From NCBI GenBank assembly GCA_963513945.1, contig OY740719.1:168526729-168590728 (forward strand): a stretch of DNA of 64,000 nucleotides. Direction: 5' to 3'. Position 1 is the first letter of the stretch, and the number at the start of each line of letters is the position of its first letter. Below, in pieces: positions 32,916-44,412 of the stretch. Made by a program: the position numbers and the translations under genes. The stretch comes from Hydrotaea diabolus (lineage: Eukaryota > Arthropoda > Insecta > Diptera > Muscidae). The notes below the pieces were generated by a model. It worked only from the letters and a program-made list of their open reading frames with translations, searched no databases and was not told the DNA's origin.

Positions 32916-34379
32916 ATTTTTTTTCTTAAGAATTCATTTATTACAATAGAGTTTCACAACAGGTTAATATTGTGCCCCAGCGTCTCTTGGACGTTATTGG
33001 GGCGAGTTGGCATAAATGTACAGAAAAAATAAATTACAGAAAAGTAAACGAATATCTATTAGTTAAATAGCATTAATAATGAATTATTACATAATGAGCT
33101 TAATTAAAATTTACAATAGAAGCATTCTTAAGTTTTGAAGTAAATATGCTTTCAGACTCGATTTAAATGTAGATATTGGTAATATATTTTTGAGATTTTG
33201 AGGAAGATGATTAAACTCCGAGCAACCAATGTGCTCAATACGCTGTTTAGTGACTTCAAGACGACATCTTTTAATAAGCAAATTTGAGCCATTTCTGGTA
33301 TTGAAAAAAGTTTGATTTTGAGAAAATTCGATAGCATGATGACCAATATTTCGAACGGATTTATACATGTACATCAATAGTTGCATTTTGTAGAGTCCAT
33401 ATAGAGGCAAAATAGTCTTTGATATATCAATGTACAGAGATAGTGTTGAATACCTTAGTGCTAAGTTGTAAACAAGTTTCAGTGCCCTATTTTGCAATCT
33501 CTGTAATGATCTCAGCTCCATGCTTTTCCTATAAGCATAAGGCTGTGAATAAGCCCATTGTATATCAACAATTTGGTCCTCTTGTGGAATTTGTTTCTGA
33601 ATTTGTATAGTGTCCCAATTGCTGGAGCTATTTTACGCCTTAAGTCTTGCATGTGCAAATTCCAGGATAGATTAGCCTGCAAATGTATCCCCAAGTATTT
33701 CAATGAACTGCTCTCTTGTACATACATACCACCGACAGAAACGCTAAAAACTCTATCCCTACCAACGGAGTACGGTCAAGACCAATTTGTTTACTCTTGC
33801 ATATTCCATAATAATCTCCGCATCTTCTTATATTTGTACCCTCAGGATGACGTCGTGTTTGTAGGGATAAAAGAGACTCATATCATTGGCATACATAATC
33901 AATTTCCCATGTAATCTCAAATTTGCAATATCATTCAGATAGATCGTAAATAATAATGGGCCTAATACACTTCCTTGAGGAAAACCATGATCAACATGAC
34001 CTATACTACTTCTACAGTCGTCAATTTCCACATACTGTTTCCTGTTACGAATGTAGCTCTCTATCAGTTCAAGGGGAGCCCACGTAATGCCATAAAAATT
34101 AAGCTTTTGCAACAATACGAGTATGTCATGATCTACTAAATCGAATGCCTTCAAAAAATCATAAAAAATGCCGGCAACTCCTCCGTTACCTCTATCCAAA
34201 CCATCGCATATAACATTCACAACGTTCACAGCAGCTTTTTGTATACCATAGCCCTTTCTAAGACCGAATTGGAACTTGTACAGTATATTCTGCTCATTCA
34301 AAAAGTTTACAATCTGTCTATGCATAATTTTCTCAAAAAATTTATCAATTAGTGGCAATAACGCAATTGGCTTAACTGT
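32916..34379 (-). mobile_element. 5'-truncated non-LTR retrotransposon (LINE)
   Basis: Minus-strand LINE fragment: its 3' end is at the left, where a T-run (32916-32923) would be the poly(A) tail, followed by a 3' region shared with 56131-56830 ('gccccagcgtctcttgga', 'ttattggggcgagttggca'). The 5' side is truncated within the reverse transcriptase. It lies inside the mariner of 32739-35393. Confidence 0.85.
33111..34379 (-). pseudogene. LINE reverse transcriptase, C-terminal two-thirds
   Basis: Reading from 34379: KPIALLPLIDKFFEKIMHRQ (early RT motif), QFGLRKGYGIQKA, the first catalytic block GIFYDFLKAFDLVDHDIL, then FPQGSVLGPLLFTIYLND. The catalytic box reads YANDMSLFY; active enzymes have F/YADD, so one aspartate is changed to asparagine. 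A frameshift near 33840 leads to SSSLKYLGIHLQANLSWNLH and, after another, to the C-terminal LRSLQRLQNRALKLVYNLAL domain ending at 33111. The arrangement fits the CR1/L2/jockey-like branch; I cannot place the clade more precisely. Inactive. Confidence 0.88.
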
Positions 34380-35300
34380 TATCCTGTGAACATTTTTGTG
34401 CGATGATTTTTTACGATTTTCGACGTGGGTAATCGAGACAAGAGTGTTTAAAACAACTTGTTTCGACTTTTGGCGATGAAGCACTAATAAAAGCCACTGT
34501 TAATCGCCGGTACCAAGAGTTCTGTTTTTTTTTTCGCTCCAGGATAAATTTCGTGAAGGACGACCAACTTCGGTCACTTTGCTATAAACTATCGATGCTG
34601 TGCATGAACTGATTAAGCAAGACCGACATGTTACCTACCGTGAGATTGAGGCATCCTTGGATATTAGTATGACAAGCATCAATAAAATATTGAATGTTCA
34701 TTTTAACTTGAAAAAAAAATTTTCGTTGGATCTCACACAATTTGACGATCGTGTGTATTGGCGCAAAGAGATGTTGAAAAAGTATAACTGCGGTAGCTCA
34801 AAGGCAGTGTACAACATTGTCACAGGTGACAAATTATGGATCTATGCATATGAACCCAAAACAAAACCGCAATCGACCGTATGGGTCTTTCAAGACGAGC
34901 CAAATCCAACAAAAGAAGAATTATAAGTACAGCGAAGCAAATGATTGCGTTTTTTATTCGGTGTAATCGGCCATGTTGCCACAGTAGGCCCTGAGTGGAA
35001 CGTAGGGCGGATCATTTTGCATCACGACAATGCGAGCTCTCACACATCAGCTGAAACGATGAGCCATTTGACCACTCAAGACGTCGAATTGATGGGCCAT
35101 CCACCGGACAGCCCTGATTTGGCACCCAATGACTTCTTTTTTTTCCCACACATCAAAAAAAAAAATGCGTGTTCAACGATTTTCATCGCCCGAAGCAGCT
35201 GTTGAAGCGTTCAAAAATCATGTTTTGTAGGTGTTTCAATCGCAGTGGAAAAAGGTGCTTTGAAAATTGGTTTGTGCGTATGCAAAATTGTATTCATATT
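34380..35300 (+). pseudogene. Divergent mariner transposase, 3' part
   Basis: Resumes after the LINE at TGAACATTTTTGTGCGATG (EHFCAMIFYDFRRG, then a stop where relatives have a sense codon). The frame at 34600-34923 covers the second helix-turn-helix (HELIKQDRHVTYREIEASL) and the first catalytic block VTGDKLWIYAYEPKTKPQS, keeping the aspartate. HHDNASSHTSAETM and SPDLAPNDFFFFPHIKK follow in frame at 35022-35163, so the second and third aspartates are also kept. Frameshifts and a partial deletion near 34930 disable it. Confidence 0.88.
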
Positions 35301-35393
35301 AAAGAAGAATATTTTGAAAAACAATGAAACCATTTCCCATGATAAATTATTGTGTTTTTATTGCCGGACCCGATATGAAAAATAGTCTGACGC

Positions 35394-35983
35394 ATTCACA
35401 GTAAAAGTTTATTAAAAAAATTTAAATACATCCGTGGACAGTGTGCGATCGCTGGAAGTTGTCATGTCCTTATACATGCCACTATCTTTTTCAATCTGTC
35501 CAAAAATTCGCCTACCCTAATCTTATGCAGCCCCTTAAGGGATAAGTGGTGCTACATCAACGACGGTACGCGTCTTCCAAGCGGTATTGTGTTCGCTATA
35601 CCTTTGCTGACTTACTTTAATCCTATTCAACAAACAACGACAATACTGATTTAATTAGCTTGTAATGCAACTCACTTTTTCAAAGTTTTTTTTTTATGTT
35701 GACAAACTCTCGTGATGTCTATTAGACTTTTGGGGTTTACAGTGAACCCAACTCTGTTGCAGCTCTTGTTTTCAAGAGCGCCTGTTTGTCTTATTATGGA
35801 TTTCAGAGCTATGATATATATTTTCAAAGGTTAGTGTAAGCTTCTGTAATATTATATAAGATACCGATATCTGGGTCAATTATGAAAATTAATGGCAGTA
35901 AATGAAAAAAAAAAATAAAATTTAATACTGGTTCAATTTTTGTTAAAAGGAGTTAACTAAACATGGACGCCCGATTGGCTCGA
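35394..35983. other. Unassigned region
   Basis: Nothing recognised; no terminal repeats or coding motifs. Confidence 0.45.
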
Positions 35984-36536
35984 TTTGAAAATTGCTCAAG
36001 TGACAAGGGAAATCTTGTTCTTGGGTTTTAAACATGAAACTTTTCCTGAGGAACTATACCTTTAAAAGGAATTCTGATGCCCCGACTTTTGACCCGTAGG
36101 GTCAAATTTTGAAAATTCCCACTTTGACCCATGAGGTTTTCGAAAGTTGTTAATGTTGCTTCATCTGGCGGTTTAGAGAATGGTGGATTCATTGTAAACT
36201 AACGAAAATATAAAAACACGGGAAAAATTTCATTTCAAACTGTGATAACAATCCAAAAAACAGTAGCAACTTTATTAAGAACACACACACATACAAATTG
36301 CCTTGTTAAAACAAAGATTGTGTCTTTGATATGGCTCCAAAGACGAAATTTCTTTTTTTCGAAGAACAATTTCTTTTGGACACGATCTAAATGGGTCAAA
36401 GTGGGATCTTTTAAAAATTTGAACCTACGGGTCAAAAGCTGGGACGTCAGAATTTGTTTTAGAGGTACGGTTCATAGGGCAATGTTTCTTGTTTGATCCC
36501 TAGAACGATACGATTTTCCTTGTCACTTAAGCGATT
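35984..36536. repeat. Foldback (inverted-repeat) element
   Basis: Arms of about 150 bp, 35984-36137 and 36390-36536, are imperfect reverse complements ('ctcaagtgacaagggaaat', 'acttttgacccgtagg', 'actttgacccat'). The loop 36138-36389 contains a CA-rich stretch. The frames 36242-36496 plus and 36235-36435 minus follow from this symmetry and are not genes. Confidence 0.85.
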
Positions 36537-36625
36537 TTTTTTGCCTCCCTAAAAATCGACCTGCTCTATAAAGGAAACTTCGAATATATATGCCACGCTC
36601 CTCTAGGTACCACGTGTATAAAATA

Positions 36626-37095
36626 AGGGGTGGTTAAATCTTAAGGGCCGATATTGATTTGTTGCGCCAAAGATCCATTGTTTCGTTAGCTGTGTGGCAA
36701 GTGGCACTGGCCACTTCACAGTAACTGCATGAACGGCCACATTTTGGAAAAAATACGGCCCGATGATGCCGCCAGCTGATAAACCGCACCCAGAGTGGCT
36801 GGTAGGTTATGGGTGCCTTGTTTTTTCGACAATCACTCTTGAATTATCATTCGCCCAAATGAGCAATTCTGCTTGTTGATGAATCCACTGAGGTGAAAAT
36901 GTGCTTCATCACTGTAGATGATTTTCTTCAAAAATGGATTATAATAAGCCTGAATAACTTTAACGCGTTGCTATTTTTCCTTGGTTCAAATTGAGTTAGA
37001 CTGCGATTAAGAAATATCAAATGAAATGCAGAAAAAAACTTGGCGTTTAGGTGTGGTTCACATTCAACATCGGCCCTTAAAATGTAAGCACCCTT
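36626..37095 (-). mobile_element. DD41D (family A) deletion derivative
   Basis: Inverted ends AGGGGTGGTTAAATCTTAAG and its partner CTTAAAATGTAAGCACCCTT sit inside TA dinucleotides (36624-36625 and 37096-37097). At 470 bp it keeps the first ten or so codons, the first catalytic block and part of the region before the second aspartate, with two internal deletions. It is MITE-like and non-autonomous. Confidence 0.88.
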
Positions 37096-37097
37096 TA

Positions 37098-37460
37098 TGT
37101 AATCATTTTTAAAATTACAACAAATAGTTTACAACGATAAAAACATTAAAAAGTCCTGCTGAACGATATTATTTTTATATTCTTGTAAAAAGAAATTAAA
37201 ATTACCTTCAAAATAAGCTTTAAATTATTAAAATCGGTCAAGTGCTTTAGGAGTTACAAACTATTCAATGAACACACCTTTTTGAAAATGTCGTCTTTTG
37301 ACCAAGGTTCAAAAGGTCATAACTGCTGGAAACAATTTTGTTTTTTTCCATCGGCGATGGATTCGTTGAGAACTAATTCTGAAAATTTCCATAACATTCG
37401 GAATTGTTGCGTTAAATTTTTACCTGAAATCGTACCGTTTGGCATGGAATGACTCATATA
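37098..37460. other. AT-rich spacer
   Basis: No feature seen. Confidence 0.5.
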
Positions 37461-38485
37461 CAGTGAGCTCGGGATAACATCAACCCCTTATTTCGTCAAC
37501 ACCCTAAACCGTCCACCTTTTTCTATTTGTGTAGTCTACTCTAAAATGTCAATCAAACCTCAAAGCTCTAAAACAAAAACTCACATAATTCAAAAAATAG
37601 TAACGGTTAAAATACTTTATCCAACCGTATGTAATTTTCTATTTAGGGGGTTACCCTTATGGGTATATAAGTAGATAGGTACTTATTGTCTTTTTCTTTT
37701 CAGTTGCATTTTTTGATCTTGTAAGAGTTGCGCGTATAAAATGAGCTCAAAGAAACCAAAAGTGCTTCAGTTGAAAGAAAAAGCCAATATTTTGCATTTT
37801 TACCAAAAATGTGTAAGTGCGACAGCTTTAGCGATACAATACGGTGTCACAAAATCAACAATTAGTAAGGTAAAATGCAAAAATAACAATTTTGGAATGT
37901 GTTACCAACACGTTTTCTGGACCGGGAAAAAGGAAGACAATAAGAGCATCAGAGCTGCCAAAAATAGAAAACTTTTTGTACCGCTGGTTTATTAAGCAGC
38001 GAGAAAGGAATTATCCCATAAATTCATTAGCGTTAAAGCTAAAGAGATTTATCTGAAAGAAAAATATTCTGCTTTTAACACAAGTGATGGGTGGTTGCAA
38101 GGAATTAAGGCAAGATTTGGCGTTCGTCTTCTTAAAAAAACTTGAAAGAAGCTTTCTTTACAGCCCCAGCTTGTTGATTCTTTTAAATCCACCCTAAAAG
38201 CAAAAATTGAAGAAGTGGGTCTATGCCACGATCAATTGTAGAATGCTGATGAATCAGGCTTATTCTGGAAAATTTTGCCAGAAAAATCTTATATATTAAG
38301 TGCCGAAAAGACTGCTCCAGGCATGAAGACGGAAAAACAACGAATCACTTTTAAGTAATAAAAATGCTATAAACTACAGTATTAATAATATTTTGGTCTT
38401 AAATTTGTACATTGATAAACGTCAACAATCTGGTTAATGTCAACACCCACGCTTTTAATTAGTTGACGTTATCCCGAGCGCACTG
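37461..38485 (+). mobile_element. pogo-like DNA transposon, internally deleted
   Basis: Inverted ends CAGTGAGCTCGGGATAACAT and the complement of GTTATCCCGAGCGCACTG are flanked by TA (37459-37460 and 38486-38487). Starting with CAGT and carrying a CENP-B-like DNA-binding region is characteristic of pogo/Tigger elements. At 1,025 bp it has lost most of the catalytic domain. Confidence 0.88.
37741..38361 (+). pseudogene. pogo/Tigger-type transposase, truncated
   Basis: ATG at 37741: MSSKKPKVLQLKEKANILHF then ALAIQYGVTKSTISKV, the first helix-turn-helix of the CENP-B type. A frameshift near 37920 continues into a region ending DGWLQGIKARFGVRLLKK near 38085-38140, the second CENP-B-like helix-turn-helix. 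After stops, NADESGLFWKILPEKSY at 38248-38300 is the start of the DDE domain with its first aspartate. The remainder of the catalytic core is absent. No sign of domestication: frame broken, terminal repeats intact. Confidence 0.88.
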
Positions 38486-38487
38486 TA

Positions 38488-40482
38488 TGTCAGATGGCTT
38501 AACTGATTGAAATTTGAAATCTTATTAGAAGAAACGTTGGCATATACGAGGTCTAAGACCGACGTGGGATTATGTCAAATGTTTCTCCCATTTTTCGACT
38601 TGAGCTACTTACCTTATACCACAAGATATTCGGCTCTTGTCCCCGTCTACAATTAAAAACTCTTGCATTTGTTTTTTGTTTCTTTTTTATAAATTGAAAT
38701 TTTTTGTTTTTTTTTCGGTTTTATTTAAGATCTTTTTTGATGTTTTGTCGGCTTTTTGATTTTCTCTTCAAGTAATTATGTTAAATTATTTTCTGGTTGT
38801 TACTGCTGTTATTCATTACAGTTTTGTTTTTGTAGTTGTCTTTTTAAATGATTCGTATTTGTTTTATTATCGTTATTATTTATTAGTATTATTATTTTTT
38901 TCATTAATTTATTAATTTATTTATATATGTATGTATATATTTATATATGTATAATATTAAATGCGTACTGTTTTAACAATATATATGTATTTTGTTTTGT
39001 TTTATTTTATTTATGTATATAATTATTAATACATATTTTGTTGTGTTTGTTGTTTTATTATAAAATATTCATTTATTTACTTATTATTACACACATTGAT
39101 GGAATTAACAAAATGTGGAGGGGAAAAAATACAACAAATTGAAAATTAAATAAAATACATACACAAATAAATTATGTATTTGCTTTTAGAGTATTTTACA
39201 GTTGCAGCCAAGTGCTTAAGCAAATGTGAAATGATTTAAATTTTAATTTTGTTTTCTTTTTTTTAATAATTTTCACAGCTGCTCTAAATGGCTTGGGCAG
39301 GGAAGAACCAGTTGGTTTGTTGCCCCCTGACCTCTTTAAATAGAATTATGGCATTGCATGATTGTTTTTAACTCAAAAATGTAACATTTATAATTTGATG
39401 TGATGTGATTTTTTTACTGATATGACTTACATACACACTAGGTTTTTCGGTTTCTTTTTATTTCTCTTTGAAGGAAAATTGTGAATTGCCAAATTCACAA
39501 TTAACAATTTCTCTTTTAGATGTAACTACATAGTAATGGTATTTATTAAATAGCTATAGTCCTAAAATTTGAGATATATCGTAGTACCTTAGATTGTAAT
39601 CACTACTCCGCTCATTATACATATACATAAGTAACAAATACATACAGAATGTATCAAATATGTATTTAGTCGATTTTTGTATTATTTTTTTTTTGGCTTA
39701 AGTACAAACAACTTAAAATATGTGGCTACGGGGGTGGAGGGTGAACGATAAAATTATTTAAAAAACAAATTATTGTTATATAATTTATAACTTATGAGGT
39801 CTTAAGTTATGCTTGCAGCGTAGTCATAATAAAGGGTTTAGTATTGAAATTGTTTCATTTTAAATGTTTTTATTCAAAAAAAAAAAACTTAAAATTAATG
39901 TCAAAATTTATATATTTTAAAATTTTAAAAATAAAAAATTCTCTTGAAGTTGATTTAGGCCCAAATATCCATGAAAGTCATTAGGATAGGCTTGGAGGTT
40001 ACACAAACAATAAAGGCAAGCCAAAATTAAGGCAATATAAGTGCGACGAACAGTTATTGCGACGATGAAGTAGAATAATTAACTACCTTGAACCTCCATT
40101 TTTACGAACAGGAAAATTCGAATGCAACACGGTCTTCCGAAAAATATATTTTTTTTACATAAGTGTGAAAATTCTATTCTTCCTAAAAGATAGTTGAACT
40201 ATTTAATATACCAGTGCCTAAACTGTTATATTAATTTCATGTATAAACTATTATTTGTATGAATAATATTGTAAGTAATAACTTGTCTCAAACCTTATGG
40301 TCTTGTTGAAGGCTTATTTAATAGACGATCGATAAAACCCCATATAGTTCGAACAAGAAACAATTGTAGAATACATGTGTACTTATAAAAAAAATAATGG
40401 AAAACTTATGCGCCTTTGAAATACACCATACCTTATATAATTGGAAGCCAGAAAAATATAAACAGCAATCGTTGGTCTAGTA
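38488..40482. other. Long AT-rich region without genes
   Basis: It contains T-rich runs, TATG/TATATATG microsatellite-like stretches at about 38920-38990 and no credible frame. Together with 44400-45500 it has the look of intronic or long 3' untranslated DNA, but no splice or polyadenylation context decides this. Confidence 0.5.
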
Positions 40483-41320
40483 AAGGGTGGTTGAATGTGA
40501 TCCACAACTAAACGTAACTTTTTTTGCTGCATTTCATTTGATATCCAAAATTTCAGACTAACTGGAAAGATACACCAGCGAGCAACGCATTAAAGCTATT
40601 CTGGCTTATTATGAAGTGGATGATAAATTTTCGAAGAAAATCGTCTCCAGTGATGAGGCACATTTTCACCTCAGTGGATTCTTCAATAAGCAGAATTGCC
40701 GCATTTGAGCGAACGATAATCCTAGAGTGATTGCCGAAAAAACAATGCACCTACAAAGAGTAACTGTTTGGAGCAGTTTATGGGCTGGCGGCATCATCAG
40801 GCCGTATTTTTTCCAAAATGAGCCAGTTACTGTTTTGCTATCGTGAGATGAGAACAAACGAACTATCGCCCGATTGGGAAGATATGGACGTGGACGATAA
40901 GTGGTATCAACAGGACGGTGCCACTTGCCACACAGCTCACGAAACAATGGCTCTGTTGCGCGACAAATTCAATGGTCGTGTTATTAAGATCATGTGATTT
41001 GACACCGTTGGACTTTTTTTTGTGTTATTTGAAAGAAAAGGCGTACGTCGTTAAGCCAGCAACAATTCAGGAGCTTAAGGATTAAATAGTTAGGCACATT
41101 AACGGCTTAGAAACTCAATTATGCCTCAGCGTCATCGAAAATTTGGACGATCGGGTGGAGGTGTGCCACCGAGGTCGCAACGGCCATTTGGCCCATATTT
41201 TATTCCATACATACTTAAACCATAGCAAAATTATCATAATAAAACGAAACGACATTAATTTCCTAACTAATTTGTGTTCTATTCAAAATCAACATCGGCT
41301 CTTAAAATTTAACCCCCCTT
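40483..41320 (+). mobile_element. DD41D (family A) deletion derivative with both ends
   Basis: AAGGGTGGTTGAATGTGATC follows TA (40481-40482); the right end CTTAAAATTTAACCCCCCTT precedes TA (41321-41322). Most of the N-terminal domain is deleted (junction near 40613). The first block FSKKIVSSDEAHFHLSG, TVWSSLWAGGIIRPYFFQN and the second block QQDGATCHTAHETMALLRDK are readable. A further deletion near 40985 removes sequence before TPLDFFLCYLKEK. 838 bp. Confidence 0.88.
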
Positions 41321-41999
41321 TACTTCCTAGGACGTACAATTACTGCAAATAAAAAACTGACAAAGCGTATAAAATCATAACATCAGTAAATGAGGGATAT
41401 TTCTGTTGGTGCTTTGTCCTTTTTTCTTTAATTTCATCCACAGACGATCTTTGGAGAAAATATGTACTGGCAAAGAAGTAGTTCATCAGTCGTTGAATAG
41501 CTGCTCAGAACAGGTACCTTGACTGTGCTATTTTTTATAAGCATTTGAATTTTATCACCATGTGGTTACTTACATAGTTCCTTTAAAATCGTATTAGGAA
41601 GTAAACGGAGAACTTCTCTAATATCAGCAATAGCGTGTCCAAAAAGCAGGGTTTTCATAAAACCGGCATTTTGGGTTTTTTTCAAAACCATGGTTTAGAA
41701 AACCATCTGTAGTTTTTTTAAGTAAAAAAACGGCATTAACCGATATTGCTGTTCTGAATTTTTGTCCTAGAGTGAGAAATATTTTCTTAATCAGAAGTGA
41801 AGTGATTGACCCTATTTATAGACACTAGAAGTGCATTAAAGTCAATTGCTAAAAGAGAGGATTTTTGAAGAGTTATTTTTATTTAAAAATAAACTAGTTA
41901 AAAGGCTACAGTGTAGATTTAATGTTACTAGTATATTCGGAATTATGACAAAGTTTTATTTATTTTAATACCAATACATGCATTATTAAAGGGGTAAAT
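41321..41999. repeat. AT-rich DNA with diverged copy of the 30.0-kb dispersed repeat
   Basis: 41640-41830 ('gcagggttttcataaaaccg', 'aaaacggcattaaccg', 'gtcctagagtgagaaa') aligns by eye with 30005-30200. The rest is unassigned. Confidence 0.5.
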
Positions 42000-43440
42000 T
42001 TTTGGGTCCCTGGGGACCGTAGGTCCAGACCCTATGTTTTGAAAAATCCTAAAAGCATATTTAGATTTGTGAGTAAATTCTATAAATCCATGATCCAAAA
42101 ATCGGGCTTCTTAAACTACGGATAAACGGGTATTTAACAACAATAAAATTTCGTCACTAATCTGGATATTGCATTCATTTTTCTCTTCGAAGAACATTGA
42201 GACCCTGACCCTTGTGGTAAGATCCGTAGAGCGCCGCTAAACAGGTCTAAAAAGGATAGATATGGGTACTTAGAAACATTGAAAATTTATGAATAATCTG
42301 ATAATGATATATTTATTTTACGATTATGCTAAATTCAAGGCCTTGACCAATGGTTATGGGCTCTAATGCCAAAAACCTTCCCCTTATGTTCAGGGACATA
42401 TTGAAATTTTCGAACAAATCAAATAACTTTAGTTAAGATTTGTGCCAATTTGAAACTCTGACCAACCCATATGGACCGTTTGGGTCCAAAAACCTTTCTA
42501 ATTGATCTTAACATATATGGGTATTAAAAAAACATTAAAAATTTTTCATGGATCCAAGTATCTTATTTATTATACGATTCGCGTTGTCTCTAGGCCTTTA
42601 AGCCTAAAAACTGTCTCCTGAGATTCGGGACATATGAGTATCTAGAAACAGTGGAATTTGTTAAAAAATCTAAATTTGCTCCTATATTTAGGATTTTTGC
42701 TGTTTCGAAACTCAGACGGGCCCATATGAGCCCTAACAAACATCTGCCTCTTTACTATAGTTTAAAGAGACCGATTTTCGCGACATATGGATATTAACAA
42801 AAAATTAACATTTCGCGATCACTATATTACATTAATTTTACAGTTCGATTAGTTCAAGGTCCTTGACCAATATGTCTAAGATTCCTAGGGTGCCGAAAAA
42901 TTTGTCTATTCGAACACGGACAAATGTGTACTCAGAATCAGTGGAATTTTATAGAGAATCTGAATATATCCGCATTCATTTTACGCTTTGGCTGAATTTG
43001 ATGCCTTGAATTTTGGGATGGCCTATGTCCTCTGAGGGGCAAAACCAAGTGAAATTCTCACAAATCAAAATATGTACCTTGTTTAAGGACTAAAGTCAAC
43101 TTTGAACATGGACTTGCCCATAGGGGTCCTTAACTTATGAACATATGGGTTTCAAAAATGAAACAAAAATTTTCTTCCCGAATCCAAAAATAATAATAAT
43201 TCTACGACTCAACTATATTTAAGGTTTTATCCTTAGGTCAGAGGTCCCTAGGGCGCCAAAAATAAGGTCCCTTTCAACATTGTTCTATGGTTATTCAGAA
43301 ACGTTCGAATTTTCTCACTAATCTCAATATGATTTAATTTTAGGATTTTTCAAAATTTAAGGCCCGAGTCTACGGTCTTCCTAGGGCCCCTAGGACTAAT
43401 ACAACAAAATTTACGAATCTGAAGAGAACAACAGTTTATT
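42000..43440. repeat. Diverged tandem repeat, unit about 120-145 bp
   Basis: A recurring phrase 'tttacgattNNgct...ttcaaggccttgacc' starts near 42310, 42438, 42570, 42693, 42838, 42980, 43200 and 43337. It is followed each time by a 'tatgggctcta' word, an 'aaaaacctt' word and 'gggacatatgggtatt...aaca...aaattt'. About ten units, heavily diverged. No coding content. Confidence 0.75.
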
Positions 43441-43989
43441 GGTCTCTAGAAAAAATAAAAAAAAATATAATAATATTGTGATCAAACTTTATTTTTCAAA
43501 GTCACAGTGGGAAAACTCAAAACTTTTGTTGCGAATAAATCTGATATTTTTGAAACCGAGAAGTCATCAAATTTGGAATTTGAGCTTGATCTAAGATTAC
43601 AAGTGGAAATTCATTTCGACTTTTAACTTATAATTGTTGTTTTTTTGATAAATGCTAAGCTTATTATTGGACTAAATTGGAATATATAATTTCAGAGAAA
43701 TATTTTCAAAAGTTAAGTACTAAAGTAAAGGAAGTACACAGAAAGGAAAAAAATAGTTTATAGCATATTTTGAAATGCTTTTTGAGTAAACTGAGCAATG
43801 TTTGAAACTATCGCTCCATTTCTTTAACGTGACTCTTTATTCTGATTCGTTAATCTAGCTCATAGGAAATACTATTGATTATAAAATATCGAGCAAGTGC
43901 TGCTGTTTCCGTGAGTAATTTTTTTATTTTATAACAACAAAAAAATGGTGACAGCCCACAGAAACCCAATGTGCTTATTTAAAATCCCT
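43441..43989. other. AT-rich spacer
   Basis: Nothing recognised. Confidence 0.5.
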
Positions 43990-44412
43990 TGATCGGTTAT
44001 AAAACTAGGAAAGTTTCCCACTAATTAAGTTTTGAAAACATCAGCGGAAAAAGAAAAACCCAACTTTTTGTCTTAATAGTCCTCAAGTATTTTTCGTCTT
44101 TTTCGCTTTTTAATTATTCGTTTTTACTATTGAAGTTAGCTGAAATCCTGTTTTTAAAATTAGTCCTTTGTGTCAACATCCTTTGTGTCAAAATCGGTTG
44201 TAAAACTAGGAAAGTTTCCCACTAATTAAGTTTTGAAAACATCAGCGTAAAAGAAAAACCCAACTTTTTGTCTTAATAGTCCTCAAGTATTTTTCGTCCT
44301 TCTCGCTTTCAAATATTTCGTTTCAACCAAAATCATATTTCCTATCATAATATTGAAATTAGCTGAAGTCCTGTTTTTAAAATTAGTCCTTTTTGTCAAC
44401 ATCCTAATGACT
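43990..44412. repeat. Tandem duplication of about 0.2 kb
   Basis: 43990-44190 and 44191-44412 are direct copies offset by about 201 bp ('aaaactaggaaagtttccca', 'aacatcagcg', 'cctcaagtatttttcgtc', 'tagctgaaRtcctgtttt'). The second has a roughly 20-bp insertion near 44325. No coding content. Confidence 0.92.

Larger units (their letters stand above)
32739..35393 (+). mobile_element. Divergent mariner (DD34D), split by a LINE
   Basis: The left end CGAGGGTTCCTATTTATATT with TCGGGTCC follows TA (32737-32738). The right end near 35393 carries the matching GGACCCGATATGAAAAATAG. The two transposon parts, 32739-32915 and about 34380-35393, are separated by a 5'-truncated LINE in reverse orientation. 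The translated parts resemble but are clearly different from the 8.3-kb mariner. Confidence 0.8.

Noticed and set aside
36242..36496. Overlapping frames on both strands
   Set aside because: Explained by the inverted repeat of the foldback element.
37741..38361. Domesticated CENP-B/jerky-like host gene
   Set aside because: Frameshifts and in-frame stops, and intact terminal repeats with TA duplication, show a transposon copy.
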